Source: UBA1858 sp965262455 (GTDB taxonomy: Bacteria > Pseudomonadota > Gammaproteobacteria > UBA4575). Taken from it: 64,000 nt of DNA. The translations under genes were made by a program, and so were the position numbers. Numbering within the stretch: position 1 is the first letter of the stretch; each line of letters starts with the position of its first letter. The stretch covers positions 868,001-932,000 of the forward strand of contig CBDHFH010000008.1 of NCBI GenBank assembly GCA_965262455.1, in the 5' to 3' direction. This document shows positions 22,487 through 31,133 of this stretch, piece after piece. Under the pieces are notes generated by a model. It was not told the origin of the DNA, ran no database searches, and saw nothing but the letters and a program-made list of their open reading frames with translations.

Positions 22487-24055
22487 CTAAACTAGAGTCG
22501 GCTTATCTCGATCTCTATTAACAATACAATAAAACCCAAACGGCTCTTTTTCCGGATTTAGCAATTGATGGACAGCCTTCGGTTTAATGTAAAGCACATC
22601 ATTTTGCTTCACTAGATATTCACGATTATCAATTACGACTATACCCTGACCTCTTGCCACAATAATTACGTGTGTGTGGTGATGCATTTCTTTACTGGAA
22701 TAGCCCTGATGCGAAATTTCAAAATAGCGTAGATCAAAATTACAACTTTCAGCGCTGTTACCAATTAACTCTATGCGTTTTATATTTTTGAAAGATGCTT
22801 CACCTGTTTCTTTATATAAACTACTTTGCCTTCCTTGCCAGTTAAAATTATTAAACTTAATATATTCAAGTAACATATCTTTATCATGGTTAGGATATTC
22901 GCATGCTGAGATAGATTTATCATTAGGCGGCTGTACGATTTCTTCTTCAAAACTATTAGTTAATGCCTGCTTAAATGCAGCTGTGGAGCGCTCCAAACTT
23001 GGAGAATATTCAAGCAGTGAACCTCCAAGTAAAAACACAGCATCTTTTTGATACCACTCACACATTCGCGGCAAATCTGCATATTGCATTCCACCTGCGG
23101 TGCATGGAAATGCAGTTTTTAATTTTGCTAATGGCGTACGCAGAGAGTCAGCAATGTGTTTACAATCCTTTTCACTAAACAAAAATCTACCACCAGTGTT
23201 TGGATACACAGATATATCTACACCAGCAAGTCGGTATAATAAACCATATAGCAAGTGATAACTCATGCCTTCTTTAGATGGCACACAGTAACTTCCCGTA
23301 AAAGAGGGATGCGCCATATAAATTAAATCATACTTAGCAGCAAGGCCTCTGGCAGTATCTAAACCAAGTATTAATGGCGCCATTAATACTCCTTGAACCC
23401 CTTGCTCTTTTAGCCAGGAAAAATACTCTTCGATTACTTCAAACGGTGCAGATACAAACGGAAAATACAAACATGTTTTTCCCGTTTCCTGTTTCACTTC
23501 ATTTAGCGCAGCCAGACACTGTATGACACGAGATTTGAATTGATCAAACGAACCTATGAGGTTTTGATCATCTTTAATAATATCACCACCACCAAGTGCA
23601 AATTCCTTACACATAGTTGCAAACTGTTGATCACTGTATCCACGCGGTTTTAAAGCCGTTGCTAACAATGGCCTACCATATACGCCTAACTTAGCCCGAA
23701 CACCTTCTACACCATACCTCGGCCCAGAAAAATTATTAATTACGCGGTCAGGCATAGCAATGTCGACTAACTTAACATCTGGATACATAGAAACATTGCC
23801 AAAACATAAGTTAAGTAATTGATTGTACTGCTTGCTGAGTATTTTTTCGGGATAGGCTAAAGATATCTTAAATGTATCGATATGATTAGCGACCTGTTCG
23901 ATAGATTGTAACTGCCCTAGGTAGCTTTCTTCTATAGCGTCGGTAATTAGTGATTCTGGTGTTTCGACACTTTGCTCAATGGCAATCTTGCGAGCAAGTT
24001 GCTTAACATTATTCTTAGCCGATACCACTTGGTAAGAAATTATTATTTCATCCAT
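22487..24055 (-). CDS. RuBisCO-like protein fused to a C-terminal cupin
   Basis: The 522-residue protein joins a type IV RuBisCO-like domain (about 1-385) to a cupin (about 425-515). In the first, Lys136 of ALKPRGY and Lys161 of GGGDIIKDDQN match the catalytic Lys175 and carbamylated Lys201 of RuBisCO. Asp163 is kept, but the metal ligand Glu204 is replaced by Gln164. Other landmarks are AHPSFTG (His249), NTGGRF, TAGGMQ and LLGGSLL. The cupin has HHHTH (458-462) and His496 in a metal-binding arrangement. In Rhodospirillum rubrum a separate RuBisCO-like isomerase for 5-methylthioribulose 1-phosphate is followed by a cupin methylsulfurylase that yields 1-deoxyxylulose 5-phosphate and methanethiol. 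The fusion suggests both steps here. Other RLP chemistries remain possible. It is a single gene. Confidence 0.85.
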   Translation of the reverse strand: MDEIIISYQVVSAKNNVKQLARKIAIEQSVETPESLITDAIEESYLGQLQSIEQVANHIDTFKISLAYPEKILSKQYNQLLNLCFGNVSMYPDVKLVDIAMPDRVINNFSGPRYGVEGVRAKLGVYGRPLLATALKPRGYSDQQFATMCKEFALGGGDIIKDDQNLIGSFDQFKSRVIQCLAALNEVKQETGKTCLYFPFVSAPFEVIEEYFSWLKEQGVQGVLMAPLILGLDTARGLAAKYDLIYMAHPSFTGSYCVPSKEGMSYHLLYGLLYRLAGVDISVYPNTGGRFLFSEKDCKHIADSLRTPLAKLKTAFPCTAGGMQYADLPRMCEWYQKDAVFLLGGSLLEYSPSLERSTAAFKQALTNSFEEEIVQPPNDKSISACEYPNHDKDMLLEYIKFNNFNWQGRQSSLYKETGEASFKNIKRIELIGNSAESCNFDLRYFEISHQGYSSKEMHHHTHVIIVARGQGIVVIDNREYLVKQNDVLYIKPKAVHQLLNPEKEPFGFYCIVNRDRDKPTLV

Positions 24056-24196
24056 TAAAATTTTTCCTTAAGATATTAGCTAAATATTGAATACGGATGG
24101 CCGGTTAAATTTCTCGATTAAACGTGAATATATAGTATAAAGACTAACGAATATTACCGATAACTTAAATAAGGCAAGTAATCATCGGTGACCATA

Positions 24197-24400
24197 ATGG
24201 GAACAGTATATACAAACTTTGAACAAGCAAGAATTGAGCGCGAATCGTCTAAAATAATAGCAGACCTAGTATCAATGGGTGGCGTTGATTGGGCAATCAA
24301 CACTATTACGCAAATTCCCTCTTTCAGTGATAGTTACCAAGAAAAATTACGCTTGTCGCTTAAAGAAAAACTCTGCGATCTGAATAGTCATATTCTATAA
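24197..24400 (+). CDS. Hypothetical protein, 67 residues
   Basis: This is a short soluble helical protein (FEQARIERESSKIIADLVSMG, then SYQEKLRLSLKEKLCDL). ATG 24197 is preferred to the GTG at 24188. No domain is recognised. It is divergent from the RuBisCO-like gene and 51 bases before the membrane protein gene, and could be co-transcribed with it. Its short length keeps confidence moderate. Confidence 0.45.
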   Translation: MGTVYTNFEQARIERESSKIIADLVSMGGVDWAINTITQIPSFSDSYQEKLRLSLKEKLCDLNSHIL

Positions 24401-24451
24401 ATTCAAGCATTTAAATTTTATTATTATGTATATCTATAGTATAAACTATAG

Positions 24452-24862
24452 ATGCTAGAAAGATTTTATAACCTATTTATAGAGTATCAAGACTGGCTAA
24501 CATATCTAACCTTAGTCTCTTTAGCTCTATTAATAATAAGCATTTTGCTTATTCCAAAAATTATCGCTGCTATCCCAACAGATTATTTTGCGCATACATA
24601 TAAGCCTCGCTTACCCTTTTCTATCACACGCCTAATCATAAATAGCATAAAAAATATCTTGGGCAGTATCTTAATCATGTGCGGCATTTTCATGCTGGTT
24701 TTACCAGGCCAGGGACTACTCACAATTTTTGTAGGATTACTGCTATTAAAATTTCCTGGCAAATATAAGCTGGAAAGATATTTGATTAGAAAACCAGCAA
24801 TATATAACAGTCTGAATTGGATTCGTCGCAGACAGAAAGTGGCCGATCTAATCGTCGAATAG
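24452..24862 (+). CDS. Small membrane protein, PGPGW-like
   Basis: The 136-residue protein has three predicted membrane helices: about 15-36, then a pair at about 68-85 and 88-102. The pair is joined by LPGQGLLTIFVGL, which recalls the conserved Pro-Gly turn of PGPGW-family membrane proteins, although the exact motif differs. The C-terminus is basic (RRRQKVADLIVE) and probably cytoplasmic. Function is unknown. No strong ribosome binding site precedes the ATG. Confidence 0.6.
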   Translation: MLERFYNLFIEYQDWLTYLTLVSLALLIISILLIPKIIAAIPTDYFAHTYKPRLPFSITRLIINSIKNILGSILIMCGIFMLVLPGQGLLTIFVGLLLLKFPGKYKLERYLIRKPAIYNSLNWIRRRQKVADLIVE

Positions 24863-25070
24863 AGTATTTTATAGGCGTCAGTCATGTAGAATACGCCGCT
24901 TGTAACTCTCTAAATATTAGAAATTTATGTCAATTTTCCGGCCGGTGAATTTGTCTTATTTCCCCCACCAGTCATCGGAGATGAAATTCAATTACATTAA
25001 AATTTATGTACAAATATAGGACTATCCTAAATACATCTGCACGCCAATCTTTTAAAGGGAATTAACTACC

Positions 25071-25589
25071 ATGCAACGTCATGCGCTCACTTTTATTATT
25101 TTATTACTATGCAATTCTGTGTTTGCAGATGATGATATTTATGTAGCGAAAGAGAAAGACCAATACAGTACGGAACGTGAAAGCATTTTTGATGGTAACT
25201 TTGAAAATCTAGCCATCCAAATCAATCTGGCCTCTTACCACCCAGGTAATGCGAGCGAGTATAATCAATTCAACCGCGGCATTGGCCTTGAATATTATTT
25301 TGATTCTTTTTTCTTAGCGGGCGGTTATTTCTGGAATAGCCTTTATCGTGACAGCTTCTATGCAGGTGTGGGTAAAGAGTTGACATTTGGTGACATGGAT
25401 TGGATAGGTGTAGGCGCCATCGGTGGATTCATTACTGGCTACGATGATGGGCAAGAACCTCGCCCAGCCATTGTGCCTTATGTATTTTTTACTAAAGACC
25501 AATACACATTAAAGGTTCACTATCTTCCCGAGATAGGCGATGTTGAAGATGATGCATTTGGCTTTGCTATCCGCATTCGTTTTGATTGA
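25071..25589 (+). CDS. Predicted outer-membrane beta-barrel protein
   Basis: The 172-residue protein has a signal peptide (MQRHALTFIILLLCNSVFA). The mature sequence alternates hydrophobic and polar residues in repeated short strands: IQINLASYHPG, GIGLEYYFD, FFLAGGYFWNS, SFYAGVGKEL, VPYVFFTKD, TLKVHYLPEIGD. It ends in FAIRIRFD. This is the layout of small eight-stranded outer-membrane barrels. It resembles many uncharacterised phage- and genome-encoded barrels, and no enzymatic residues are identified, so PagP-type acylation is not claimed. AAAGGG lies upstream of ATG 25071. Confidence 0.6.
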   Translation: MQRHALTFIILLLCNSVFADDDIYVAKEKDQYSTERESIFDGNFENLAIQINLASYHPGNASEYNQFNRGIGLEYYFDSFFLAGGYFWNSLYRDSFYAGVGKELTFGDMDWIGVGAIGGFITGYDDGQEPRPAIVPYVFFTKDQYTLKVHYLPEIGDVEDDAFGFAIRIRFD

Positions 25590-25672
25590 CATCTGCTGAA
25601 AACTGAAACATCACGCTACCCCGATTGAGCAAGCGTTGTTATCCTTAAATTTCACAATTTGAGGGTAAACAC

Positions 25673-26020
25673 ATGGCCGATCAAGACACATTATTTACAA
25701 AAATTATTCAACGCGAGATTCCTGCAGACATTATTTATGAAGACGATGTCTGCCTTGCATTTCGAGACATCGCTCCACAAGCACCACTACATGCACTACT
25801 AGTACCCAAACTGGTCATTACAAAATTGTCTGAAAGCACGTTAAATGAACAAAGCCTGCTCGGACATTTAATGTTAACGGCACCTAAAATTGCTGCCCAA
25901 GAAGGCTATGCAGATGCATTTCGATTAGTGGTTAACAATGGTGCTGAGGCTGGACAAAGTGTATTCCATTTACATCTACACATAATTGCAGGACGCAATC
26001 TATCTTGGCCACCAGGTTAA
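25673..26020 (+). CDS. hinT: HIT-family purine nucleoside phosphoramidase (HinT-like)
   Basis: The 115-residue protein matches the HinT length. It hydrolyses adenosine 5'-phosphoramidates and similar AMP conjugates. The histidine triad is HLHLHIIAG near the C-terminus. The N-terminal TLFTKIIQREIPADIIYEDD and the central HALLVPK are typical. It has no signal and is cytosolic. GAGGG lies upstream of ATG 25673. Its stop is 6 bases from the convergent helix-turn-helix gene. Confidence 0.9.
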   Translation: MADQDTLFTKIIQREIPADIIYEDDVCLAFRDIAPQAPLHALLVPKLVITKLSESTLNEQSLLGHLMLTAPKIAAQEGYADAFRLVVNNGAEAGQSVFHLHLHIIAGRNLSWPPG

Positions 26021-26026
26021 AGTAAT

Positions 26027-26452
26027 TTAATGGGATTTTTTGTCTATCCACGCAATGAGGCTTTGTATCTTGTTTGGCTCAGATGATTTCTCTTGCAACA
26101 CTTGTAGGCTATAACGCAATTCTTGAATTAATTGTTCATAATGTTCTATTTTATCGCGTTGATAAGAAATCTCTGTATTGGCTTTAGATAACAGCTGCCT
26201 GAGTTCGACTTTACTTAGATTATGCGTAAGTTTCTCAGTGGCATGTTTTAAAGAACTATCTTTGATTTTATTCACCCAACTCACCATGTCTGCTTCTTCG
26301 CAACATACGTTAGGATGAAGTTCTGTTAAATCATCAATATGCACCATACCCCTTACCGAGGGTAAGCGACCATTATCAATTTCACTTTGCAAATCACGTG
26401 GTGTAATACCTACCATCGCCGCAGCTTTATGCACTGTCACAAAACGACCCAT
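26027..26452 (-). CDS. Small protein with MerR-like helix-turn-helix and coiled coil
   Basis: The 141-residue product starts GRFVTVHKAAAMVGITPRDLQSEIDNGRLPSVRG, which fits a MerR/excisionase-type helix-turn-helix. It is followed by VHIDDLTELHP and a long helical coiled coil (about 75-125). This is the layout I associate with an N-terminal module found fused to 2Fe-2S ferredoxin domains in other proteobacteria, but here it stands alone with no iron-sulfur cysteines after it. I chose ATG 26452; a TTG at 26491 would extend it by 13 residues. The role is unknown, and DNA binding is only suggested by the fold. Confidence 0.5.
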   Translation of the reverse strand: MGRFVTVHKAAAMVGITPRDLQSEIDNGRLPSVRGMVHIDDLTELHPNVCCEEADMVSWVNKIKDSSLKHATEKLTHNLSKVELRQLLSKANTEISYQRDKIEHYEQLIQELRYSLQVLQEKSSEPNKIQSLIAWIDKKSH

Positions 26453-26731
26453 ACCCTTTGACCAACACTTCAGTTGTAGTAGATGTAACAAGAATACTAC
26501 GTCTGATACAAACCACCTAGCGTAAATGACAACAGTGTATTTATTTCATTTAAACAACTTTATACATTTTAAAATAAAGTAATAATTATGAATAAAGTGA
26601 TGCAGCTGAGTAGCTTTAATTAACAATGCGTTTGAAAATTATTTATGAGAATTTACTTGCGTAAATCGCTGTAAACACATAAAGTCAAAGGACGAGAGAA
26701 CAAAAACAAAAATAAAAATAGCATTAAGACT

Positions 26732-26809
26732 ATGCCCATAACAATCAATTTACTTATCGCTTTACTGGTACTTGTTATAAGCGTTGGTGTATTTTTACGC
26801 TGGCATTAA
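26732..26809 (+). CDS. Possible 25-residue single-helix membrane peptide
   Basis: An ATG at 26732 opens a 25-codon frame whose product is almost entirely one hydrophobic helix (NLLIALLVLVISVGVFLRW) ending in Arg-Trp-His. It lies in the stretch of more than 460 bases without a larger gene between 26453 and 26915. No convincing ribosome binding site is present. The rest of that stretch is AT-rich and shows nothing else. Confidence 0.3.
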   Translation: MPITINLLIALLVLVISVGVFLRWH

Positions 26810-26915
26810 TTTCAAATAATTAAGTTCAAAACTTAAAGCACATTATAAATATTGCGTCCAAGTGACGTAAGTTATGATGCTGAAAGTGTTACTTTTATTT
26901 TACACTTTTGTCATA

Positions 26916-27248
26916 TTACGGTGACAAACGCTTAGGTAATCCACTGCCCCGTCGACTTGGTATGTGCTTACCAATGAAACCAAACCCTATGCCCCCTTGA
27001 GATATATGCGCGATGACAGCAAATACGCGAATCATTTTTGCTGTTCTGCCACGATCAATTACAAACACCAATTGTATACGACGCCCTACGTAGGCTCTTT
27101 TAGGTACAAAATCGATGAATACTCCGCGTGAGCTAATGTTGCTTGGTTTGCATCGTTCTAGTTCTAATTGTTTACAGTACAAATAGACATTTTCTGAAGT
27201 GGGTCGACGTACGCTCAGTCGTCTTTCCATATTTTTTCTTGCGGACAT
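26916..27248 (-). CDS. PilZ-domain protein, candidate c-di-GMP receptor
   Basis: The 110-residue protein is a single PilZ domain. The N-terminal arginine motif RRLSVRRP (RxxxR type) and the later NISSRGVFIDF (D/N-x-S-x-x-G type) are the two c-di-GMP contact motifs. Basic residues at the C-terminus (SRRGSGLPKR) may be disordered. It probably binds c-di-GMP and influences motility or surface behaviour, but no target is indicated. The start may be ATG 27248 or the ATG at 27230 that begins MERRLSVRR. Confidence 0.75.
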   Translation of the reverse strand: MSARKNMERRLSVRRPTSENVYLYCKQLELERCKPSNISSRGVFIDFVPKRAYVGRRIQLVFVIDRGRTAKMIRVFAVIAHISQGGIGFGFIGKHIPSRRGSGLPKRLSP

Positions 27249-27652
27249 GGCGGCTCGTTATGGTTTTATAATATAGAATACTAATACTCTATCAAAATTC
27301 TCAATAAACTGAAGACTTTAGTAGATAATTTACAAGAATTTTCGATCACATCACGTGAAAGAATAGCAAAGCATCACGAGACCCATCAATGATTATGTTA
27401 AATAGTATAATATGCAACCTATTCGTTCAAGAATATCACACCAAGTAAGCACAAATTTCGTCAATCGTCGGCGGAAATCAATCGATTGAGATAAAACCTT
27501 GGTATCTGTCACATTTTTAACTAAAATACACATGATGTATCGAAGTAGCAGAATTTACGCATAAACATTAGCTTACGCGAACGTGATGTACCTTTGATAT
27601 TTTGTTGTACAACTAAATCGATTTAAATATTTAACACTTCGGAGTTATAAAA
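27249..27652. other. 404-base interval without a recognised gene
   Basis: This AT-rich stretch separates the divergent PilZ and alanine-zipper genes. It ends in a good ribosome binding site, CGGAG, 8 bases before ATG 27653. Such an abundant envelope lipoprotein gene is expected to have a strong promoter here, but I cannot place a convincing -35/-10 pair. No hairpin followed by Ts and no open frame of note was seen. Confidence 0.5.
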
Positions 27653-27973
27653 ATGCAAGACAAGTTATTAAAATCTCTTCAAGCTCTCGCTATGGCAGGC
27701 ACTGTCGCTTTTGCTGCAGGCTGTACTGTTACAGGTACTGAAGAAGCTGCTGACACAGTAGATCCACTTGCAGAAGTACGTGAAATTGCTAATGAAGCAC
27801 TTCGTACAGCTAACACTGCGGCATTCAACGCATCAACAGCTAAAGACATGGCATTATCTGCTCAAGAAACTGCTGATGCAGCGATGGAAGCAGCAACTGC
27901 AGCACAAGCATGCTGTGATGCTAATTCACGTCGTATGAATGTTATGTTCCACGATTCAATGAAAGGCAAGTAA
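27653..27973 (+). CDS. Alanine-zipper outer-membrane lipoprotein (Lpp/OprI-like)
   Basis: The 106-residue protein has a lipoprotein signal with lipobox FAAGC (Cys24). The mature part is a long Ala-rich helix with heptad-like spacing (EIANEALRTANTAAFNASTAKDMALSAQETADAAMEAA in two overlapping repeats), typical of Lpp/OprI trimers, and ends in RRMNVMFHDSMKGK. The pattern ACCDANSRR near residue 88 carries two adjacent cysteines, and the C-terminal Lys could be the peptidoglycan anchor as in Lpp. Its structural role is envelope stability. The strong terminator after it fits a highly expressed single gene. Confidence 0.75.
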   Translation: MQDKLLKSLQALAMAGTVAFAAGCTVTGTEEAADTVDPLAEVREIANEALRTANTAAFNASTAKDMALSAQETADAAMEAATAAQACCDANSRRMNVMFHDSMKGK

Positions 27974-28000
27974 GCTTTCTGAATCTCAGTAGTAACAAAA

Positions 28001-28026
28001 AAGCCCCGCTTTGCGGGGCTTTTTTT
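28001..28026 (+). terminator. Strong rho-independent terminator after the lipoprotein gene
   Basis: AGCCCCGC (28002-28009) pairs with GCGGGGCT (28013-28020) across a three-base loop, followed by a run of Ts to 28026. An A-run precedes the stem, so it may also act for the convergent L,D-transpeptidase gene. Confidence 0.9.
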
Positions 28027-28067
28027 ATTCTTTACTATTTTTTTACATGCCTAGTTAATTTGGCCAT

Positions 28068-29003
28068 TTAATTAGATGACATCATAAATGGCACACCCCG
28101 CTTTTGTCGTGCCTCTTGATAACCCAAGTCCCACAAGATTTCAAAGCCCTCTTGCTGAATATCTTTAGTTTTAGCTACTACCATTTGAACAAATTCAGTT
28201 AAGTTTCTAGAAGCAGCTTTTTCCTGTTCTTCAATCTCGGAATGAGTTTCAACATATAATTTGTTTTCTCTCCAGCCGACTTTGTATGGTTGATTAATAA
28301 TAGTGACAGGCGTATTCACTTGTACGTTGTTAAATAGATTTTCTATGCCGGTTGGATGCAGCCGTATGCATCCATGTGTCACACGCATGCCGATGCCCTC
28401 AGGCACATTCGTGCCATGGATCAGATAGCCAGATAAAGCGAGTCCTATCTTATAATCACCCAAAGGATTATCAGGCCCAGGAGGGACAACTTCTGGGAGT
28501 GGGTCGTTATTTTCTTCGTGTTCTTTTCGGATAGATGCTGGCGGATACCAATTAGGATTGGCTATTTTTGAAGTAATGTGCGTGTAAGTTAACGGTGTTT
28601 CCCATTGCCCGCCTTTTCCAATACTAATTGGATAAGTGGACACACTTGCAGTTTCTCCTTCGACCTCATGAAAATGATAGAGTCTAAGTTCTGCCAGGTT
28701 GATTACTACACCATTTCTTTCTGTATTAGGTAACACATACTGAGTAGGAATAATGATTTGCGCGTCTTGATTGGGAATCCATGGATCAACATCAGGATTG
28801 GCATCAACCAATTCGTTAAAACCAACACGGAACCTTTGCGCCAATTGCAAGAAATTATCGCCATCTCTAATTGTATGAATTGCAATATTACCTATCACAT
28901 CTTCGTCAATATGGTAATGGTAGGTCTGTGCTAGAGCAGACTGACCATTCAATATTACTAAGAATACCCACAAAAAATATTGCTTATTGTAAATCCGCTT
29001 CAT
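28068..29003 (-). CDS. LysM-L,D-transpeptidase (YkuD domain)
   Basis: The 311-residue protein has a signal peptide (MKRIYNKQYFLWVFLVILNGQSALA). A LysM domain follows (IHTIRDGDNFLQLAQRFRVGFNELVDANP), then a YkuD catalytic domain. The active site is the HGTN motif and THGCIRLHP, with catalytic Cys and His. Such enzymes form 3-3 peptide cross-links or attach lipoproteins to peptidoglycan. The nearby Lpp-like gene, convergent and next door, makes lipoprotein anchoring an attractive but unproven job. The start ATG 29003 has AAGAGG upstream; a GTG at 29024 is less likely. Confidence 0.88.
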   Translation of the reverse strand: MKRIYNKQYFLWVFLVILNGQSALAQTYHYHIDEDVIGNIAIHTIRDGDNFLQLAQRFRVGFNELVDANPDVDPWIPNQDAQIIIPTQYVLPNTERNGVVINLAELRLYHFHEVEGETASVSTYPISIGKGGQWETPLTYTHITSKIANPNWYPPASIRKEHEENNDPLPEVVPPGPDNPLGDYKIGLALSGYLIHGTNVPEGIGMRVTHGCIRLHPTGIENLFNNVQVNTPVTIINQPYKVGWRENKLYVETHSEIEEQEKAASRNLTEFVQMVVAKTKDIQQEGFEILWDLGYQEARQKRGVPFMMSSN

Positions 29004-29061
29004 AATGCCTCTTGAATAATTCACTACTATTGTAATTCTCTACTTTAATTAATTGTCTATT

Positions 29062-30426
29062 TTAGTCTTTCACGGCTACATCAATCGCCTCTGCCATCAC
29101 TTCAAGCACCATATCAATCTGCTCAAGCTCTATAACATAAGGCGGCATAAAGTATAAAACGTTCCCTAATGGTCTCAGTAATATATGATTTTTGAGCGCA
29201 TGGCGGTAGGCTTTTAATCCACGCCGTTGTTGCCAGGGATAAGGTGTTTTACTCGACTTATCTGCTACCATCTCAACAGCTAATATCATACCGGTTTGAC
29301 GCACATGACCAACATTTGGATGCTCGTTAAATCGCAGCGCATTTGTTTGCATGCGTTGTATTAGACTATTGTTTCTTTGGATAGTGTCCTGATGTCGAAA
29401 TATAGATAATGTTGCCAGTGCTGCTGCACATGCCAGTGGATTTCCAGTATAAGAATGAGAGTGAAGAAACGCACGCATAGTTTCGTAGTCATCATAAAAT
29501 GCGTCGTAGATATTATTCGTCGTCATAACAACAGATAATGGCAAATAACCTCCTGTTAAGCCTTTAGATAAGCACATGAAATCAGGAGAGATAGCTGCTT
29601 GTTCACATGCGAACATGGTGCCAGTGCGCCCAAATCCTACTGCTATTTCATCTGCAATAAGATGAACATTGTATTTATTACACGCTTCGCGTAGCAGAGT
29701 AATATACATTGCATCGTACATACGCATATAACCTGCACATTGTACTAATGGCTCAATAATGACAGCAGCAATCTCTTCATGGTGCTGACTTAATGTTGCC
29801 TCCATATCAGCAAACTTACGCCGCACATAATCCTCAGTCGCTTCACCAGGCTCACTATGATAGCTGTCAGCACCAGGCACTGTGATGACATCCAACAACA
29901 ATGGCTGATAAATATCTTTATACAACTCAACATCACCAACAGATAATGCACCTAGCGTCTCACCATGATAAGAATTCTGTAAAGTAACAAATCTATTCTT
30001 TTTTGAATGACCACTATTTTTCCAATAGTGAAAGCTCATCTTAAGAGCAACTTCAATTGCAGACGATCCATTATCTGCATAAAAACACTTTTGCAAGGGC
30101 TCCGGAGTAATCTCGACTAGTTGCTCTGACAGATGAATAACCGGCTCGTGTGAAAATCCTGCTAGTAATACATGCTCCAGAGATTGTGCTTGTTTAGTGA
30201 TGGCTGCGTTAATAGTGTCGTTTGCGTGACCAAATATGTTCACCCACCAGGAACTAATTGCATCAATATATTTATTACCATCAAAGTCTTCTAACCAGAC
30301 ACCCTTAGCTTTTTTAATTGGGATAATAGGAAAGTCCTCATGATCTTTCATTTGTGTACACGGATGCCACACATGGGCAATATCCCGCTGCACTAGATCA
30401 TTACTCAAAGAAGAATGTTGTTTCAT
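29062..30426 (-). CDS. bioA: Adenosylmethionine-8-amino-7-oxononanoate aminotransferase
   Basis: BioA converts 8-amino-7-oxononanoate to 7,8-diaminononanoate with SAM as amino donor in biotin synthesis. The 454-residue PLP enzyme begins with HVWHPCTQMKDHEDFP, diagnostic for BioA. It shows the PLP-binding GSSAIEVALK region, the aspartate in HLIADEIAVGFGRTG, and the Schiff-base lysine in CLSKGLTGGYLPLS. The C-terminal region has NVLYFMPPYVI. It is a single gene between L,D-transpeptidase and msrQ; the other bio genes are not in the window. Confidence 0.95.
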   Translation of the reverse strand: MKQHSSLSNDLVQRDIAHVWHPCTQMKDHEDFPIIPIKKAKGVWLEDFDGNKYIDAISSWWVNIFGHANDTINAAITKQAQSLEHVLLAGFSHEPVIHLSEQLVEITPEPLQKCFYADNGSSAIEVALKMSFHYWKNSGHSKKNRFVTLQNSYHGETLGALSVGDVELYKDIYQPLLLDVITVPGADSYHSEPGEATEDYVRRKFADMEATLSQHHEEIAAVIIEPLVQCAGYMRMYDAMYITLLREACNKYNVHLIADEIAVGFGRTGTMFACEQAAISPDFMCLSKGLTGGYLPLSVVMTTNNIYDAFYDDYETMRAFLHSHSYTGNPLACAAALATLSIFRHQDTIQRNNSLIQRMQTNALRFNEHPNVGHVRQTGMILAVEMVADKSSKTPYPWQQRRGLKAYRHALKNHILLRPLGNVLYFMPPYVIELEQIDMVLEVMAEAIDVAVKD

Positions 30427-30482
30427 TAAATTAATTTTAGAAAAGCAATCAAGGATGTTATTAGGAATTTATTCTAGTTATG

Positions 30483-31088
30483 TTAGTGAGAGCGGGCAGT
30501 GTTCAAACACGCATATACGCGGTACCCAAACAGCGTTAATAGAATTGATGCATAAATAAAGGGTTCTAGATAGTCTGCTTTCACTAACCACCAGAAGTGA
30601 AGTATAGCAAGTATCGCAATTAAATAGACAAGTTTATGTAATTTAACCCATGCTGATTGCAGTTTAGCTTGCATAGCATTGGTAGAAGTCAACGCTAACG
30701 GAATCATTAATACAAATGCAGCAAACCCAACAGTAATGTAAGGCCTTTCCCAAATGTCTTCAATTATCAATGCGACATCAAACCACTGATCTAAAATAAA
30801 ATAAATCAGGAAATGGCACAAGACATATATAAAACTGAATACTCCGAAGATTCTTCTCACATAAATCAAGCTATACATGTGTAGCAAACGTCTAAGAGGA
30901 CTAATTGCAAGTGTAAAAAGTAACAGCCTAAGCGCCCATTCTCCCGTGATATGTGTCATCTCTTCCACAGGGTTAGCCCCCAAGCGATCATAATAAAAAT
31001 TCACTGCCATCATTATTAATGGCAATGACAAAATCATCATTAGAGGAAGCTTTACTACTTTGCTTTGTATAGCGAGCTTATTAGGCAT
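30483..31088 (-). CDS. msrQ: Heme-binding membrane subunit MsrQ of the methionine sulfoxide reductase system
   Basis: The 201-residue protein has about six membrane helices and histidines inside them that can ligate b-type heme (HLLHMY region, CHFLIYFI, KLHKLVYLIAILAILHFWW). MsrQ transfers electrons through the inner membrane to the periplasmic molybdoenzyme MsrP, which repairs methionine sulfoxide in envelope proteins. The characteristic GLGANPVEE-like start (DRLGANPVEEMTHITGEWALR) is present. The usual msrP partner is not adjacent: the flanks are bioA and lpdA. It may work with an msrP gene elsewhere. Confidence 0.87.
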   Translation of the reverse strand: MPNKLAIQSKVVKLPLMMILSLPLIMMAVNFYYDRLGANPVEEMTHITGEWALRLLLFTLAISPLRRLLHMYSLIYVRRIFGVFSFIYVLCHFLIYFILDQWFDVALIIEDIWERPYITVGFAAFVLMIPLALTSTNAMQAKLQSAWVKLHKLVYLIAILAILHFWWLVKADYLEPFIYASILLTLFGYRVYACLNTARSH

Positions 31089-31133
31089 TTGTTAAAACGA
31101 TAAAGACCGCAATGTAGCGACTTTATTTATTAC

